Position numbers and translations under genes: made by a program
Origin: Aquila chrysaetos chrysaetos
Taxonomy: Eukaryota; Chordata; Aves; Accipitriformes; Accipitridae
Direction of reading: 5' to 3'
NCBI RefSeq assembly: GCF_900496995.4
Contig: NC_044010.1
Coordinates: 6,758,001-6,822,000 of the forward strand
DNA length: 64,000 nucleotides
Shown here: piece by piece, positions 41,301 to 48,989 of the stretch
How the letters are laid out: every line of letters begins with the position of its first letter
How positions within the stretch are numbered: position 1 is the first letter of the stretch
The notes under the pieces: model-generated
What the model saw: only the letters and a program-made list of their open reading frames with translations
The model's database searches: none
Told to the model about the DNA's origin: nothing

Positions 41301-44300
41301 ACCCAGATTTGTTTATATACCTACCCATGTTCTGTGGCAGCCATCTTGACTGATAACAGTGATGTAATTCAGTCTCTAACATGACGTTTGGTCTGATGAC
41401 AGCTCCTGCAATTTACTTCCTGTAAGTCAATACTGAGGACTGATAATTGCTATGAAGAAGAAATAAAGCTTTAAATAGGTACTTCCTATGCTCTAGCAAT
41501 GGCAGCTATGGGTAACTGATTAGTCTGCCACGTTCATGACATTCTCCTTTAATCTGTCCATTGACTAATGAGAGATCATAGACCTCATCTGCAATCATCT
41601 ATTAGTCACAGGACTAAACATATTATGAAAGGTTTTAATTTATCTTAGTGACTTGGTTTAAAACTGTTAAGGCTAGGCAGTCTTACTGAGCTAAAATACT
41701 TGTGCTCTCTCTCTGACTTGGCTTTTGATTTCAAGTGGACACGATTAGCAAAAAGCGCAGACAACAGTGATGCTTTTGTGACAGTTTTGTGCCTCTGTAT
41801 TTTGCTTGGTTGATTAATCTCTGTAGTAGAATGGTAAACCCACAAGGTTTAAATTCTTAGCACATATAAAGAGAGGAAACATTACTGAAGGAAGTCCCAA
41901 CAATGTGCCTGTGTCTGTGCCTTTGTCACTACTGGATGATCTCTCTCCCTCGCTTTTTTTTTTTTTCTTTTTTTCTTTCTGTGAAATTATCAGATCAATG
42001 CAATAGGCACAAGGTGCCTGGATTCACATATTACCAGGATGATCTTCATGGATTGCTGGGACTGTGTTCACCAGCACATTGGCATAATGCACAGCTAGTG
42101 GGTCTGGGGGTGTTCTGCAAGCCAGCAGTACTGTTCTTTTCTTCCAGATGAAGAAGATGAGAATGAAGAGGAGAATGATGAAGAGCCCACCTTGGGGACT
42201 GATGAAGAAAATTCTGGATCTAAAGAGGAAGTCTTTGATGACTCTGTTTGCCCAAAGAGTACCTAAGCCATCATTTCCTTGGGTTGACTGCTTGTTTAGC
42301 TTTGGGGGAAATATTGTGTGTTTAAAAAGAAAACACAGAATTTTTTATTATTCACTGCATATTAATGCCCAGAATGTGTGTACCCCTCCTGAGTGAAGCA
42401 TTGCTCCCCAGGAAATCTCAGTGAAGATAATGAAACCGCTGGTAGTATAGGGTACTCTAATTAAAAAGTTTGGAAAATAAAACTTAGCTAAGCACCAAGA
42501 ATTAATTATTTTGTGTAAGAACCATTCACCACTACACAGCTGTCTTCTGGAGAGAAAAGGCTCCTCTCAGGGGTGGAGCTGGAGCGAGGCTGTAGCCGCT
42601 CTCTGGAAACCTGCTGCCTCGTCTAGCTGGATCCCCTCTTCGGGGAAGGTCTGAGGGGACCCTACCATGCTCTTAAATTAAGCTCTTTGTTACCACCTCG
42701 TGGATTTATGCAGCAATTGCCTGTTGCTAGGCTGCTCTCTTAAGGGTAACTGAAAAGTTAGGAGCTTTACTTTGCAAAATCCTCTTCATTCATTCATTCA
42801 ACAAAGGCAAACAACTCCACCCCCCCACCCCCCCGCCCCTTTTCTTTTTTACGAGTTTAACTAGTTTAGGGGTTTGGGTTTTTTAAAAAATCCTTGAGTG
42901 ATATGTCAATGACCATGTAACAACACCACTTTATTTTCAGTTAGAAATTTCCAACAAATTACCTTATATTTTTTTTAAATTGGATTTTAACATCATTTCC
43001 ACAAATTGAATTTTTTATTAACTCCTCATTCATCTCCTTTTTCAATGAAATGTTGGGAAGAAATGAAGATTTTTACTTTCTATTAAAAAAGTCCAAACTA
43101 CTAATTTAATAGGGAATTTACATGTTGCATTAGCCTCTTTGTATTGGTCTCTTTATGTGTCACTTGCTTTGCCTTTATTGGAGTCTTTTTTATTACACCT
43201 GCTGATTTGGGCATAATTTTGCACTTGATTAGTATGACTGAAATCACTGTGGTGTTAGATAGAAATTCACAGATCTTCCTTACCATGAAACAGGTCCTAT
43301 GAACCACAGCTTTGTTTATAAATAGAGCTATAAATGATCCCTAGAGCAAGTTGTTCACTTACTTAAAATGAAGGGTGCTATGGATAAACAACTACGTGTT
43401 CACATAATTGAAGACTATACTGTAACATGTATTAACTACTGGGACTGCATTACTTAAAAAAGCTAACTTCTGAGCACTTGGCTTTAATATTGGCTTTGAT
43501 GCATTTAGTCTTACTTCTGGAAACAACTGTCTTGACTGAATGTACAGAAAAAAAGATCCATCCAAGACATTCACCCCCTCATGGAGGAATGTGGACCATG
43601 TGATTAACGTTTGAGAAAGCTCTAGGGAACCAAGAGCGTGGTCTTGTTATGGGGAACACCAGGCAATGTGCACAGTAGGAGAAGCTACTAGCTCAAGCCT
43701 GTAACTATAGTAGAGTCATAATGAGACTAAGCTATTCTTTGACTCTTTCCTTCTCAGACTGCAATGAGGCACTCTTCCGAAACACCATCCAGCTCCGGCA
43801 GAAGTGGTTAGACATTGAGAAAGCTTTAACAGAGGAGAAGAAAGTTGCTGCTAACCTCAGAAAGAAATATAATGCCTTGGCCAAGAAGGTATTGTAGTGT
43901 TTTCTTCTCAGCAAGCATTGACTGGCTCCATTACAGTGAAAATGTTGTACTAGTGATTTTGGCTAAGATTTAAAAACAAAATCCTAATATTTTGAGGGGC
44001 TTCTGTTTGGGTAGAGATATCTGTGGTAGCACAGAGGTAGAAGGGAGCTCAACATGGGTCACCTGTCCTCCTGAAAAGGGTAAATCAAGGTGGTCGGACC
44101 TTAGCTGCTATGAGGCTGGATCCAGGTTTTAGTTCCAGTTCCTTCCCAGCTGTCTAATCATCATGCAGCAGCACAAACTGGATTCTCTGGTTCAGATGAA
44201 ACACCTGGTGTAGCCTGGCCTACCCTCTGTGCATGTGTACGGGGATGGAGAGATTAAAGAATACCCTAACACAAATGCAGGTTAAAATAAATGCATAGCA

Positions 44301-47300
44301 ATACTATTCCTCCATCTATTTATTTTGTTTTTAGTTATTTTCTTTTGCTCTCTGTCATAGTAATCACTGAATAAACTCTCTTGGTGCAAGTTTTCCTTTT
44401 AGTTTTTTTGAGCTCCTGCATTCATCAAGACATTTGACTTATATTAATTCAAAAATATCTTAATTTGAAGGGTTATCCGGGATAGAGGGAGAGTTTTGCC
44501 AAAATAACATTATGCAAGTCTTGCTTTTATTGTGTCTCAAAAATGTTCCATCAAATATGCTTAACTTACAACATTTTTTGTTTAGTTTTTAAAGGCTTCC
44601 TAAGTGCCAGCTGCCACATATTCACCCTGGGGTCTGACATTTGAGTCTGAATTGTTTCTTTCTCATGCAGAATCAATAAGCATTTCCAGGCATAACACAA
44701 TAAAAAATATCTTGCAGGCTCTGTAGATTTAGAAGTGTCTTAGACGTTAAACAAAGCATCTGTCTCTTGATACATAACAGGGCTTCTCTACTAAGGAGGC
44801 ATTTATGAGTATACATGTGTACAGAGGTATTAGGTATTCAGGATAGAATATTGCTTGAATATGTAGATGAGCCTCGTGTTTGCCTGTGAAGCTCATCTAT
44901 CATCATTTGTTTTTAAAAAAAAAAAAAAAAAAAAAAAAGAGGCATTTTTTTCTATACTTCTTACCCTTTGGATCAGGAACTCTAACATAGAACCTTGCTG
45001 CCTTATGTATTTGAGTACTACAGATTTTTGTTTGTCCACAATTTATCTTTCTGCAGGCAAAAGTAGTGGAAACCAGTCTGGACACTGCAGACAGGGACCT
45101 GAAGACCTTTCAGTGGGAAAAGCAGCAAAGACTGAATGAGCTATATGTAGTTGTTCCTTTGAAACTCCATCAGGTAACGCAAGATTATGTGCATCTGCAG
45201 GTGCAGAATGGCCTATGTACATCTAAACAATGGTGTTATTGTTCTTTGGGGCCCTGAGTTCCTGATTCACCATAGTCTCCTAGGAGTGAAATGCTATTAA
45301 TTGAAATTCATGCTGCTATTTCCTCTAGACTTTTTTTTTTTTTTTCCTCCTATACTGACAGAAAAGAGGTAAGGACAGGCAGGTCAGCCCATTGCTGAAA
45401 TGTGCATAGTTTTCAACTGTTTTATAGGTTTGGCAGGGGATTTTCCTTCAGGTACATACCTACTGATATTCTCCTGGAAAAAAACCCACCCCAAAAAACC
45501 AAACCAAAAAAGCCCCCAAACTATTGAAACTAATGGGAGTTTTGCCCAATTCAATAATGCTGGATTGGATGCAATGCATTCATCTACACAGCTGTTAGCA
45601 CAGGGATGATTAGTAGAAAATGAAGAGGAAAACTCAAGACAATACTGTTACTTCCTTTGGGCTGAATCTTGTCCTCAGAGAGAGAAGATAGGCCTCTGCC
45701 TGTTCTGGCTTGTATACCTCTGAGGCAAGCTCAGCTCTCTCCATTTGTTCTATCTCCCTTCATTAAAAGGTTGGTAATAAAGACAGAAGAGTCTAAGGCC
45801 TGACTATGCAATCCTGCAGGTCCCAGATCATTCAAAAGTACACTTGACAGGGAGTTCCTTACTCCCCCTTTGTTCCAGGTGCCATAGAAGGGTAGACAGC
45901 TTTGTATGTAGGCAGTCATCACAGCTCCAAGTAGTCTTTGAGCTTTGCTGAGTGGTAGCAATTCCCTGGCCCAAAATGTGAGAGTTGTGCCCATGCTTAC
46001 TATTACCTCACTCATTAGTTCTCTAACGCTCACACATTTGTTATCCAGCGAGATCACCAGCAGCCTTCATAAGCAACAGCCTTGCTTATGGCTGTTTCTT
46101 GCAGGTGGAGTACTTGGTTAATGGGGAGATGCCCAGTGATTTCTCCCAGGCTTTGGTATTTACCAACCAGTCCTTAGAGTATCTGCAGAAGAGAATTGTG
46201 GACCTACATAATGAAAAGAGAATGCAAAGAGAGATCTATAAGAAGGCCCAGGAGCAACATAAGCAGCTTGTCCAGGACAAAAAGGAGATGGAGATAAAGA
46301 TTCGACGTGAGTAACAGAGACTCTGAACAACACAGCATACTAATGCTCATTCTGTCCCCCTCACTGGGTGTGGGTAACTCACCAGATGTCTGTCTTTACA
46401 CTCACACAGATGTCACAGCTGGTTACTGCAGAAAATAGAAAGAGCAGATCAAGTGGACAGTTTTGATGAAGTACTGGTAGTTCTCCAGCACTGCAGACTC
46501 ATTAGGCTGTGTGAAATAATTTGGGAACTTAGTATAAGGAGAGTTGACTGAGATGAGACACTGGAAGTCAGGACACACGATTGCTATTTCTGGCTGTAAA
46601 CCAGAACTGCTAGGAAAAAAGTACTTTCCCTAAAGCTATGTAAGCTTTTTTGGCAATTTCCTCCTCTGTGTAACATAAGAAGAACAAAACAAGCCCTGTT
46701 CAAAACACTTACTTTCCCAAGGACCAGTCTAGCACCACCAAACCTATGGAGGCCCTATATAGCCTTTGGGGTGGGAGTGACTTACTAGGACTGGCTTAGA
46801 ATGTGGCTTAGTGACCACACAGACATGGTCGTGGGCAAGGGCAAACAGCAATATTCTGTTGTGAGCTCTGTGTAGTTTTGTGTGAATTATTTATTATAGA
46901 GCTAATACTAAAGAGCTCAGACAAAAAGCTGGGGTAAGGCAGAAATTAACCAATGAAAGACAGTGCTGCCATTCATGCCGTGCCCCTTCTGTTAGAACTG
47001 GAAGAGAAGTGCAATCATCTGATGATGAAGAAGTTTGGCCGGCTGGTTGATTTTGAAGCAGTTCAAGCACACTCTGTTAACATACGCGTGGAAGAGTTGG
47101 AAGTGCAAATAATGGAGAAAGAATATGTGCATTCCCAGGAGCTCAAAGAGTGGGAGGTAAGGAGCAGGAAAAGGAGGAAGAGGTATGTGTTATGATGATC
47201 TGTTAAGGCTTCATTTCCCTGGGGCTGAATAGTTACGCTAAAATCTTCCGTGAACATGTTCATGTCTGTTTTTTTCACTTGTCATAATGTCTAACTCCCA

Positions 47301-48855
47301 TTTCCCATCATCATTCCTACCTCTGCTCCAGCTGCTGATGCACATCCTATTTTCTCAGGGAGGTAGTTGATGATTTTTGTTTTACTTCCCTCAAATGCAT
47401 CCTTCTGCTTCAGTCCCTATGTGAAGTTCTTCCAGAGTGCTTTCCTTTCGTTTTCAGCTGGCATTTGGCATCTGCTGCCTCCTCCCACCACCTCTGGTGA
47501 CAAACTGAGTACAGGGCAGCCCTGGCTCATGCCTGGGATGGTAGTCTATGCAGTCAGAAAAGTTCATGTCCCTATCTGGGGGGGCCTAAGGCCCAGCTAC
47601 TGTGGCGCAAGCAGGAAACACTCTTATGCTGCCCTTACAGAAGGGCACATATGGAACTACTATATACCTAATGGCTTTCTCTTGCCCACACTTTTGCCTG
47701 CTTTACCTTCTTAGGCATTTGCAATATTAAAAAAAAAAAAAGGTGACAGACTGCACTAAAGGTACTGTGGGATCAAGCGGTGTGTGCAAGATTAGCCTGT
47801 TGTTTACCTCTCCTATGTGACACTTATGTTGTGCCTAGCACTTCTTCCACTCTTCACGCTTTCTGTCCTCTCTCATCCCAAGCTCAACCTTTTATATCTT
47901 TCTAGGAGAGAATCTTAGACCTGCAGCAGCAGCTTATGAAGCTGACAAAGGAAAACACTAGCAAGCTGCAGCAGCTGAACCAGTTTTGCCGTGAAAAGCA
48001 GCAACTTGAAACTAAGCTGGCTTCGCTAAAGAATGATCTAGTAAGCCTTTTAGCCACTACTACATGCAGGTTTGGGACTGTTCAGAAATAGGTAAGGGAT
48101 CATCTGGCCCTCACCAGCTCTCTGGTCTCACATCCTGCTCTGGAGTCAGCAGTTCGGGCTGATATTGCCTAGTGGCACAGGCTGAATGCCTGCTCCAGGT
48201 CTTGTAGAAAGGGAGATGAACGAGCTGATCCTGAAGCAGGCCATACCTTGGCTTCTCTGTAATTTCTTACTTAGCTGCTTTCCAATATTGAAAAAAGCTC
48301 ATTTTATTTCTAATTAAAAAATGTCTTGCAGCAAGTCAAAATTATTCCTTTGTTACATGCAAACAGCCAAATGAATTAAAGTGTTTTCTTTGCTCTGTAT
48401 TAGGGAACAAGGCAGCCACCTGTCACAGTCTGTCTAGGTTAGTGGTCTCTCACTCTGACTTCCAAGTAGTTCTGACTGAGGACTGGAAAAGTCATGAAGC
48501 TGTCCTGCGTCTTGGAAAGCTTCACTTTCCCACTTGAAATAAATTTCCACCGTTCATTCTCCCACATTTTATAGGAGTTATTTTTCTCCTCTCCTTACAG
48601 GGAGTAGAATTTCAGGGCACCCGAACTACTGACATCAAAGAGAAGGCCAGGTTGGAGTCACAGCTCAAGCACGCAGCTCGTGACACAGCCCTCCTAAGAG
48701 AAGAAATCAATCTTCTAAGCAGAAAAGATGGGTGCCTCTTTCTACAACCTTCATCGCCGCAGGACTCTGAGACACCAACTGAATCATTCCCTGTCCTTAC
48801 ACCAGAAACAGTAACTAACAACAGCCCTGTCTCCCTTAAAAACGGACATGGTTAA
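2289..48855 (+). CDS. CFAP44: CFAP44 (WDR52), cilia- and flagella-associated WD40/coiled-coil protein, complete gene
   Basis: CFAP44 works with CFAP43 in the axoneme, where they form the tether that anchors the inner-arm dynein I1/f motor domain to the doublet microtubule; in mammals loss gives malformed sperm flagella and male infertility. Here 35 coding exons join through compatible splice phases into 5586 nt (1861 aa). Residues about 1-115 are acidic and low-complexity. From about 116 (motif [13 protein letters not shown]) to about 894 there is WD40 propeller sequence, with landmarks [36 protein letters not shown] and [15 protein letters not shown] charged E/P-rich insert (about 690-730) interrupts it. 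Residues about 895-1861 are largely coiled coil. The gene keeps an intact frame and length near the human protein, so it should be functional. Intron 4 looks U12-type and intron 11 is GC-AG. The start is uncertain (see exons 1 and 2). Identification is from recalled family sequence. Confidence 0.93.
4915..5507 (-). mobile_element. Solo LTR of an avian endogenous retrovirus (copy 1)
   Basis: A 593-bp element bounded by TG...CA, with the bird-LTR terminus TGTCATGGTTTAACCCC at 4915 and GAAACCAGGACA ending at 5507. Flanking pentamers TGAGG (4910-4914) and TGGGG (5508-5512) are a 4/5-matching target duplication. Read on the minus strand it has a TATA-like TGTATAAACTGG and downstream a TATTAAAC polyadenylation-type signal, so its sense is opposite to CFAP44. 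No internal viral genes flank it. It contains an A-tract and AAT repeats. Confidence 0.85.
6270..6475 (+). repeat. Ancient MIR/L2-type interspersed repeat relic
   Basis: The segment runs through the recognisable order 'cactttgctaagatggg', 'tattattatctcattttt', 'aactgagac', 'gaggtgaaatg', 'tgggtttggaa' and 'ttcaggtctctgaacgctcc'. That matches the tail of old amniote MIR/L2-like SINEs at substantial divergence. Boundaries are approximate. Confidence 0.5.
7807..7935 (+). CDS. CFAP44: CFAP44 coding exon 2
   Basis: Acceptor GGCAG|ATGAAGG and donor GTCC|GTGAGT; 129 nt, phase 1 to 1, encoding [14 protein letters not shown] and an acidic, P/E/K-rich stretch. The acceptor has a weak pyrimidine tract. 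An in-frame ATG at 7800-7802 (MADEGKNTK) lies 7 bases upstream of this junction and would be the start codon if the exon begins further upstream, for example at 7462. Confidence 0.75.
8682..8774 (+). CDS. CFAP44: CFAP44 coding exon 3
   Basis: TTTGCAG|AAGAAAGC to ATTG|GTGAGT, 93 nt, phase 1 to 1. It encodes a Glu/Ser-rich disordered segment (about residues 49-79). Confidence 0.85.
9580..9751 (+). CDS. CFAP44: CFAP44 coding exon 4
   Basis: GATGCAG|AAGGTG to CTTAA|GTATCCTTTC, 172 nt, phase 1 to 2. It carries the family motif [13 protein letters not shown] that opens the conserved region. The donor matches the U12-type consensus exactly. Confidence 0.9.
9752..9761 (+). promoter_or_regulatory. 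U12-type 5' splice site (CFAP44 intron 4)
   Basis: GTATCCTTTC is a full match to the minor-spliceosome donor consensus RTATCCTTTY. The intron ends AG at 10795, with TTCCTTATT at 10774-10782 as a branch-site-like motif whose A (10780) is 15 nt before the intron end. Confidence 0.8.
10796..10958 (+). CDS. CFAP44: CFAP44 coding exon 5
   Basis: TTCTCAG|ACATTC to ATCACG|GTATGG, 163 nt, phase 2 to 0. It encodes [17 protein letters not shown], then [14 protein letters not shown] and RSSSGGGIG, the first propeller strands. Confidence 0.93.
11531..11633 (+). CDS. CFAP44: CFAP44 coding exon 6
   Basis: TTTCAAG|GCACACC to GCGAG|GTAGTG, 103 nt, phase 0 to 1. WD40 strand sequence [19 protein letters not shown] and [14 protein letters not shown]. 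Confidence 0.93.
11956..12172 (+). CDS. CFAP44: CFAP44 coding exon 7
   Basis: TTCTTCAG|GTGGAACAG to CATCAA|GTAGGT, 217 nt, phase 1 to 2. Carries a clear WD blade ([18 protein letters not shown]) and TSGAGHIK. Confidence 0.95.
13733..13847 (+). CDS. CFAP44: CFAP44 coding exon 8
   Basis: ATACTCAG|GTTCTGG to GGGAAA|GTAAGT, 115 nt, phase 2 to 0. Encodes the CFAP44 hallmark [14 protein letters not shown] and GYVELPDGK. Confidence 0.95.
14344..14508 (+). CDS. CFAP44: CFAP44 coding exon 9
   Basis: TGAAG|GTTATCTCG to TTCGG|GTGAGT, 165 nt, phase 0. WD blade with [20 protein letters not shown] and [15 protein letters not shown]. Confidence 0.95.
15739..15894 (+). CDS. CFAP44: CFAP44 coding exon 10
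   Basis: ATGAAG|GTGTGGAAC to CTCAG|GTAAGA, 156 nt, phase 0. Continues the blade as [12 protein letters not shown] and ends PIWYAQ. Confidence 0.94.
16056..16262 (+). repeat. CR1 LINE 3' end fragment
   Basis: The segment contains the CR1 ORF2 C-terminus ([18 protein letters not shown]...[12 protein letters not shown]) followed by the short CR1 3' UTR (ggactagatgatctttgtaggtcccttccaac). It ends in a degenerate octamer-like repeat (gtgctgtgctatgctatgctat). Truncated at its 5' end; it sits in CFAP44 intron 10, just after exon 10. Confidence 0.9.
16527..16574 (+). CDS. CFAP44: CFAP44 coding exon 11 (GC donor)
   Basis: CTTCTTCAG|GATAAC to AATATG|GCAAGT, 48 nt, phase 0, encoding [16 protein letters not shown]. 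No GT donor keeps the frame here; the GC donor joins cleanly to TRDPECL in exon 12, as in the family. Confidence 0.88.
17656..17755 (+). CDS. CFAP44: CFAP44 coding exon 12
   Basis: CGCTGCAG|ACCCGTG to TGACC|GTAAGT, 100 nt, phase 0 to 1. WD strand sequence [18 protein letters not shown]. Confidence 0.94.
19004..19098 (+). CDS. CFAP44: CFAP44 coding exon 13
   Basis: CATACAG|GGTCAGTG to GTGTT|GTGAGT, 95 nt, phase 1 to 0. Encodes SVRIYDFIS and [14 protein letters not shown]. Confidence 0.94.
20040..20635 (+). repeat. CR1 LINE ORF2 fragment
   Basis: A diverged CR1 piece in CFAP44 intron 13, plus orientation. It contains the familiar reverse-transcriptase C-terminal stretch ([19 protein letters not shown], then a degenerate VLGGADQLE-type segment) and downstream text 'ctggagtgcgggctcc'. 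Stops and frame changes make it non-functional. Boundaries are approximate. Confidence 0.88.
21601..21810 (+). CDS. CFAP44: CFAP44 coding exon 14
   Basis: CTCAAAG|GTAAATCC to CAGGG|GTATGT, 210 nt, phase 0. Encodes [15 protein letters not shown] and [14 protein letters not shown], two WD strands. Confidence 0.95.
22374..22967 (-). mobile_element. Solo LTR of an avian endogenous retrovirus (copy 2)
   Basis: A 594-bp element, TGTTGTGGTTTAACCCC to AAAACCAGCACA, of the same family, orientation and length as the LTR at 4915-5507. Flanking pentamers CATAC (22369-22373) and CACAC (22968-22972) are a 4/5-matching target duplication. On the minus strand the TATA position reads TGTAAAGC, one change from TATAAAG, and a TATTAAAC signal follows. 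Its CpGs and C-runs are less eroded than those of copy 1, which hints at a younger insertion. Located in CFAP44 intron 14. Confidence 0.88.
23372..23482 (+). CDS. CFAP44: CFAP44 coding exon 15
   Basis: TCTCTCAG|AGTAAAG to TCTCAT|GTGAGT, 111 nt, phase 0. Encodes [20 protein letters not shown], the last blade of the first propeller series. A T/C-rich tract precedes it. Confidence 0.94.
25200..25352 (+). CDS. CFAP44: CFAP44 coding exon 16
   Basis: TTGTACAG|GTGAAGAG to ATCAAG|GTAAAG, 153 nt, phase 0. Encodes [20 protein letters not shown] and [11 protein letters not shown]. Confidence 0.94.
26335..26640 (+). repeat. Old CR1-like LINE 3' relic
   Basis: Contains the old CR1 3' text order: gtaaggaaagatttctaacag, agggtggtgaagcactgaaatag, and near the end gatcctttccagacctttctctatgat. 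Heavily diverged; plus orientation; CFAP44 intron 16. Boundaries are approximate. Confidence 0.6.
27224..27445 (+). CDS. CFAP44: CFAP44 coding exon 17 (charged insert)
   Basis: TGTAATAG|CTGGAAG to CCTTG|GTAAAT, 222 nt, phase 0. Encodes a short Lys/Glu coiled coil, then an E/P-rich acidic run ([19 protein letters not shown]), then [14 protein letters not shown] returning to propeller sequence. Confidence 0.94.
27927..28069 (+). CDS. CFAP44: CFAP44 coding exon 18
   Basis: CTCTTCAG|GGTGGGT to TTCTG|GTAAAA, 143 nt, phase 0 to 2. Encodes [13 protein letters not shown] and [13 protein letters not shown]. Confidence 0.94.
28970..29240 (+). CDS. CFAP44: CFAP44 coding exon 19
   Basis: TTTGACAG|TACCAGC to CCTAGG|GTAAGC, 271 nt, phase 2 to 0. 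WD strands [17 protein letters not shown] and [16 protein letters not shown]; end of the propeller region (about residue 894). Confidence 0.95.
29241..31200 (+). other. CFAP44 intron 19 (no features seen)
   Basis: AT-rich unique intronic sequence. No exon with fitting phase and no recognisable repeat was found in it; the protein reads directly from IPSPR into [11 protein letters not shown]. Confidence 0.6.
31201..31256 (+). CDS. CFAP44: CFAP44 coding exon 20
   Basis: TATTCCAG|AGTGGTC to TACAA|GTAAGA, 56 nt, phase 0 to 2. Encodes [18 protein letters not shown], a strongly conserved entry to the coiled-coil half. Confidence 0.93.
31693..31855 (+). CDS. CFAP44: CFAP44 coding exon 21
   Basis: TTTTCAG|CATTGAGG to GAGAG|GTACCT, 163 nt, phase 2 to 0. 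Lys/Glu-rich helix, then a leucine run ([19 protein letters not shown]). Confidence 0.94.
32187..32317 (+). CDS. CFAP44: CFAP44 coding exon 22
   Basis: TTCTGCAG|CAGTTTG to AATCA|GTAAGT, 131 nt, phase 0 to 2. The acceptor is a CAGCAG tandem, so the first Gln could be included or skipped. Coiled coil ([19 protein letters not shown]). Confidence 0.92.
33252..33445 (+). CDS. CFAP44: CFAP44 coding exon 23
   Basis: CTTTTCAG|GTTTCGAG to AAGGC|GTATGC, 194 nt, phase 2 to 1. Encodes [20 protein letters not shown] and a basic helix. Confidence 0.93.
33849..34014 (+). CDS. CFAP44: CFAP44 coding exon 24
   Basis: TGGTCCAG|ATGCCAGC to GAATT|GTGAGT, 166 nt, phase 1 to 2. Ends in basic coiled coil [16 protein letters not shown]. 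Confidence 0.93.
34964..35141 (+). CDS. CFAP44: CFAP44 coding exon 25
   Basis: CCTACCAG|ATATAGG to GAATTG|TTG|GTATGT (ending 35141), 178 nt, phase 2 to 0. Encodes [20 protein letters not shown] and [15 protein letters not shown], conserved in the family. Confidence 0.94.
36396..37331 (-). repeat. CR1 LINE 3' fragment, reverse orientation
   Basis: About 0.94 kb of CR1 in minus orientation within CFAP44 intron 25. On the minus strand it reads ORF2 C-terminal sequence ([19 protein letters not shown]) and then EMMLLETVQ, finishing with the 3' text complementary to 'gttggaagacacttctgatg'. 5'-truncated and frameshifted. It is the longest and least diverged LINE copy in the window. Confidence 0.93.
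38450..38953 (+). CDS. CFAP44: CFAP44 coding exon 26
   Basis: CTTTGCAG|ATCCATAG to AAAAAG|GTAGGA, 504 nt, phase 0, the longest coding exon. Coiled coil with [20 protein letters not shown], a Pro-rich break ([20 protein letters not shown]) and [16 protein letters not shown] run of 18 T follows the donor closely. Confidence 0.95.
39335..39835 (+). repeat. Ancient amniote CR1-like LINE 3' relic
   Basis: The order of phrases (agctttggaactcagtgttaggatg; aaatccattcaaagctattgaacac; gtgccagaggtacaccactgttcg; tctgctattggccattg) matches the old CR1 3' end shared by birds, crocodilians and turtles. Highly diverged, plus orientation, CFAP44 intron 26. Boundaries are approximate. Confidence 0.7.
40343..40546 (+). 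CDS. CFAP44: CFAP44 coding exon 27
   Basis: TGCTCCAG|ATCAACG to ATGCAA|GTAAGT, 204 nt, phase 0. Encodes [20 protein letters not shown] and [17 protein letters not shown] coiled coil. Confidence 0.95.
40968..41163 (+). CDS. CFAP44: CFAP44 coding exon 28
   Basis: TGTTTAG|TCAAAATT to AGCAG|GTTGGA, 196 nt, phase 0 to 1. An internal GTAGGA at 41148 is out of phase with exon 29; the chosen donor at 41164 keeps the family order KKEV...EADEED. Confidence 0.85.
42148..42258 (+). CDS. CFAP44: CFAP44 coding exon 29 (acidic)
   Basis: CTTCCAG|ATGAAGAAG to AAAGA|GTACCT, 111 nt, phase 1 to 1. Acidic linker ([14 protein letters not shown]) ending [11 protein letters not shown]. Read-through of the donor reaches a stop at 42263-42265. 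Confidence 0.93.
42474..42479 (+). promoter_or_regulatory. Candidate intronic polyadenylation signal in CFAP44 intron 29
   Basis: An AATAAA lies within 'gaaaataaaac' about 215 nt after the exon 29 donor. With the early in-frame stop it could end a short transcript. Position is given to within a base or two. Confidence 0.3.
43758..43888 (+). CDS. CFAP44: CFAP44 coding exon 30
   Basis: CTTCTCAG|ACTGCAATG to AAGAAG|GTATTG, 131 nt, phase 1 to 0. Encodes [20 protein letters not shown] and [17 protein letters not shown]. Confidence 0.94.
45057..45173 (+). CDS. CFAP44: CFAP44 coding exon 31
   Basis: TTCTGCAG|GCAAAAG to CATCAG|GTAACG, 117 nt, phase 0. Contains the highly conserved [19 protein letters not shown]. 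Confidence 0.95.
46105..46306 (+). CDS. CFAP44: CFAP44 coding exon 32
   Basis: TCTTGCAG|GTGGAGT to CGAC|GTGAGT, 202 nt, phase 0 to 1. Encodes [19 protein letters not shown] and a coiled coil ([17 protein letters not shown]). Confidence 0.95.
46996..47156 (+). CDS. CFAP44: CFAP44 coding exon 33
   Basis: TCTGTTAG|AACTGGAAG to GGGAG|GTAAGG, 161 nt, phase 1 to 0. Encodes [20 protein letters not shown], conserved. Confidence 0.95.
47906..48040 (+). CDS. CFAP44: CFAP44 coding exon 34
   Basis: TTTCTAG|GAGAGAAT to GATCTA|GTAAGC, 135 nt, phase 0. Gln/Leu-rich coiled coil ([18 protein letters not shown]). It carries no ATG before the conserved part except one Met and has no separate ORF of length. 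Confidence 0.94.
48601..48855 (+). CDS. CFAP44: CFAP44 terminal coding exon 35
   Basis: CCTTACAG|GGAGTAG to TAA at 48853-48855, 255 nt. Encodes [29 protein letters not shown] and a divergent Ser/Thr/Pro-rich tail. Confidence 0.95.
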   Translation, partial: GVEFQGTRTTDIKEKARLESQLKHAARDTALLREEINLLSRKDGCLFLQPSSPQDSETPTESFPVLTPETVTNNSPVSLKNGHG

Positions 48856-48973
48856 CTGTGGCAGTAGTCATCCCCAGAAGTGTGAAATGAATTGCTTTGG
48901 CTATACGGGGGTTTAGTTGTAAAGGGTTGTATTTGTTTCTCCTATCAAAATATGACTGTAGTGACAGATATGG

Positions 48974-48979
48974 AATAAA
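48974..48979 (+). promoter_or_regulatory. CFAP44 polyadenylation signal
   Basis: AATAAA 119 nt after the CFAP44 stop codon, the first canonical signal downstream, which predicts a short 3' UTR. Confidence 0.65.
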
Positions 48980-48989
48980 AAAGTGCAAA

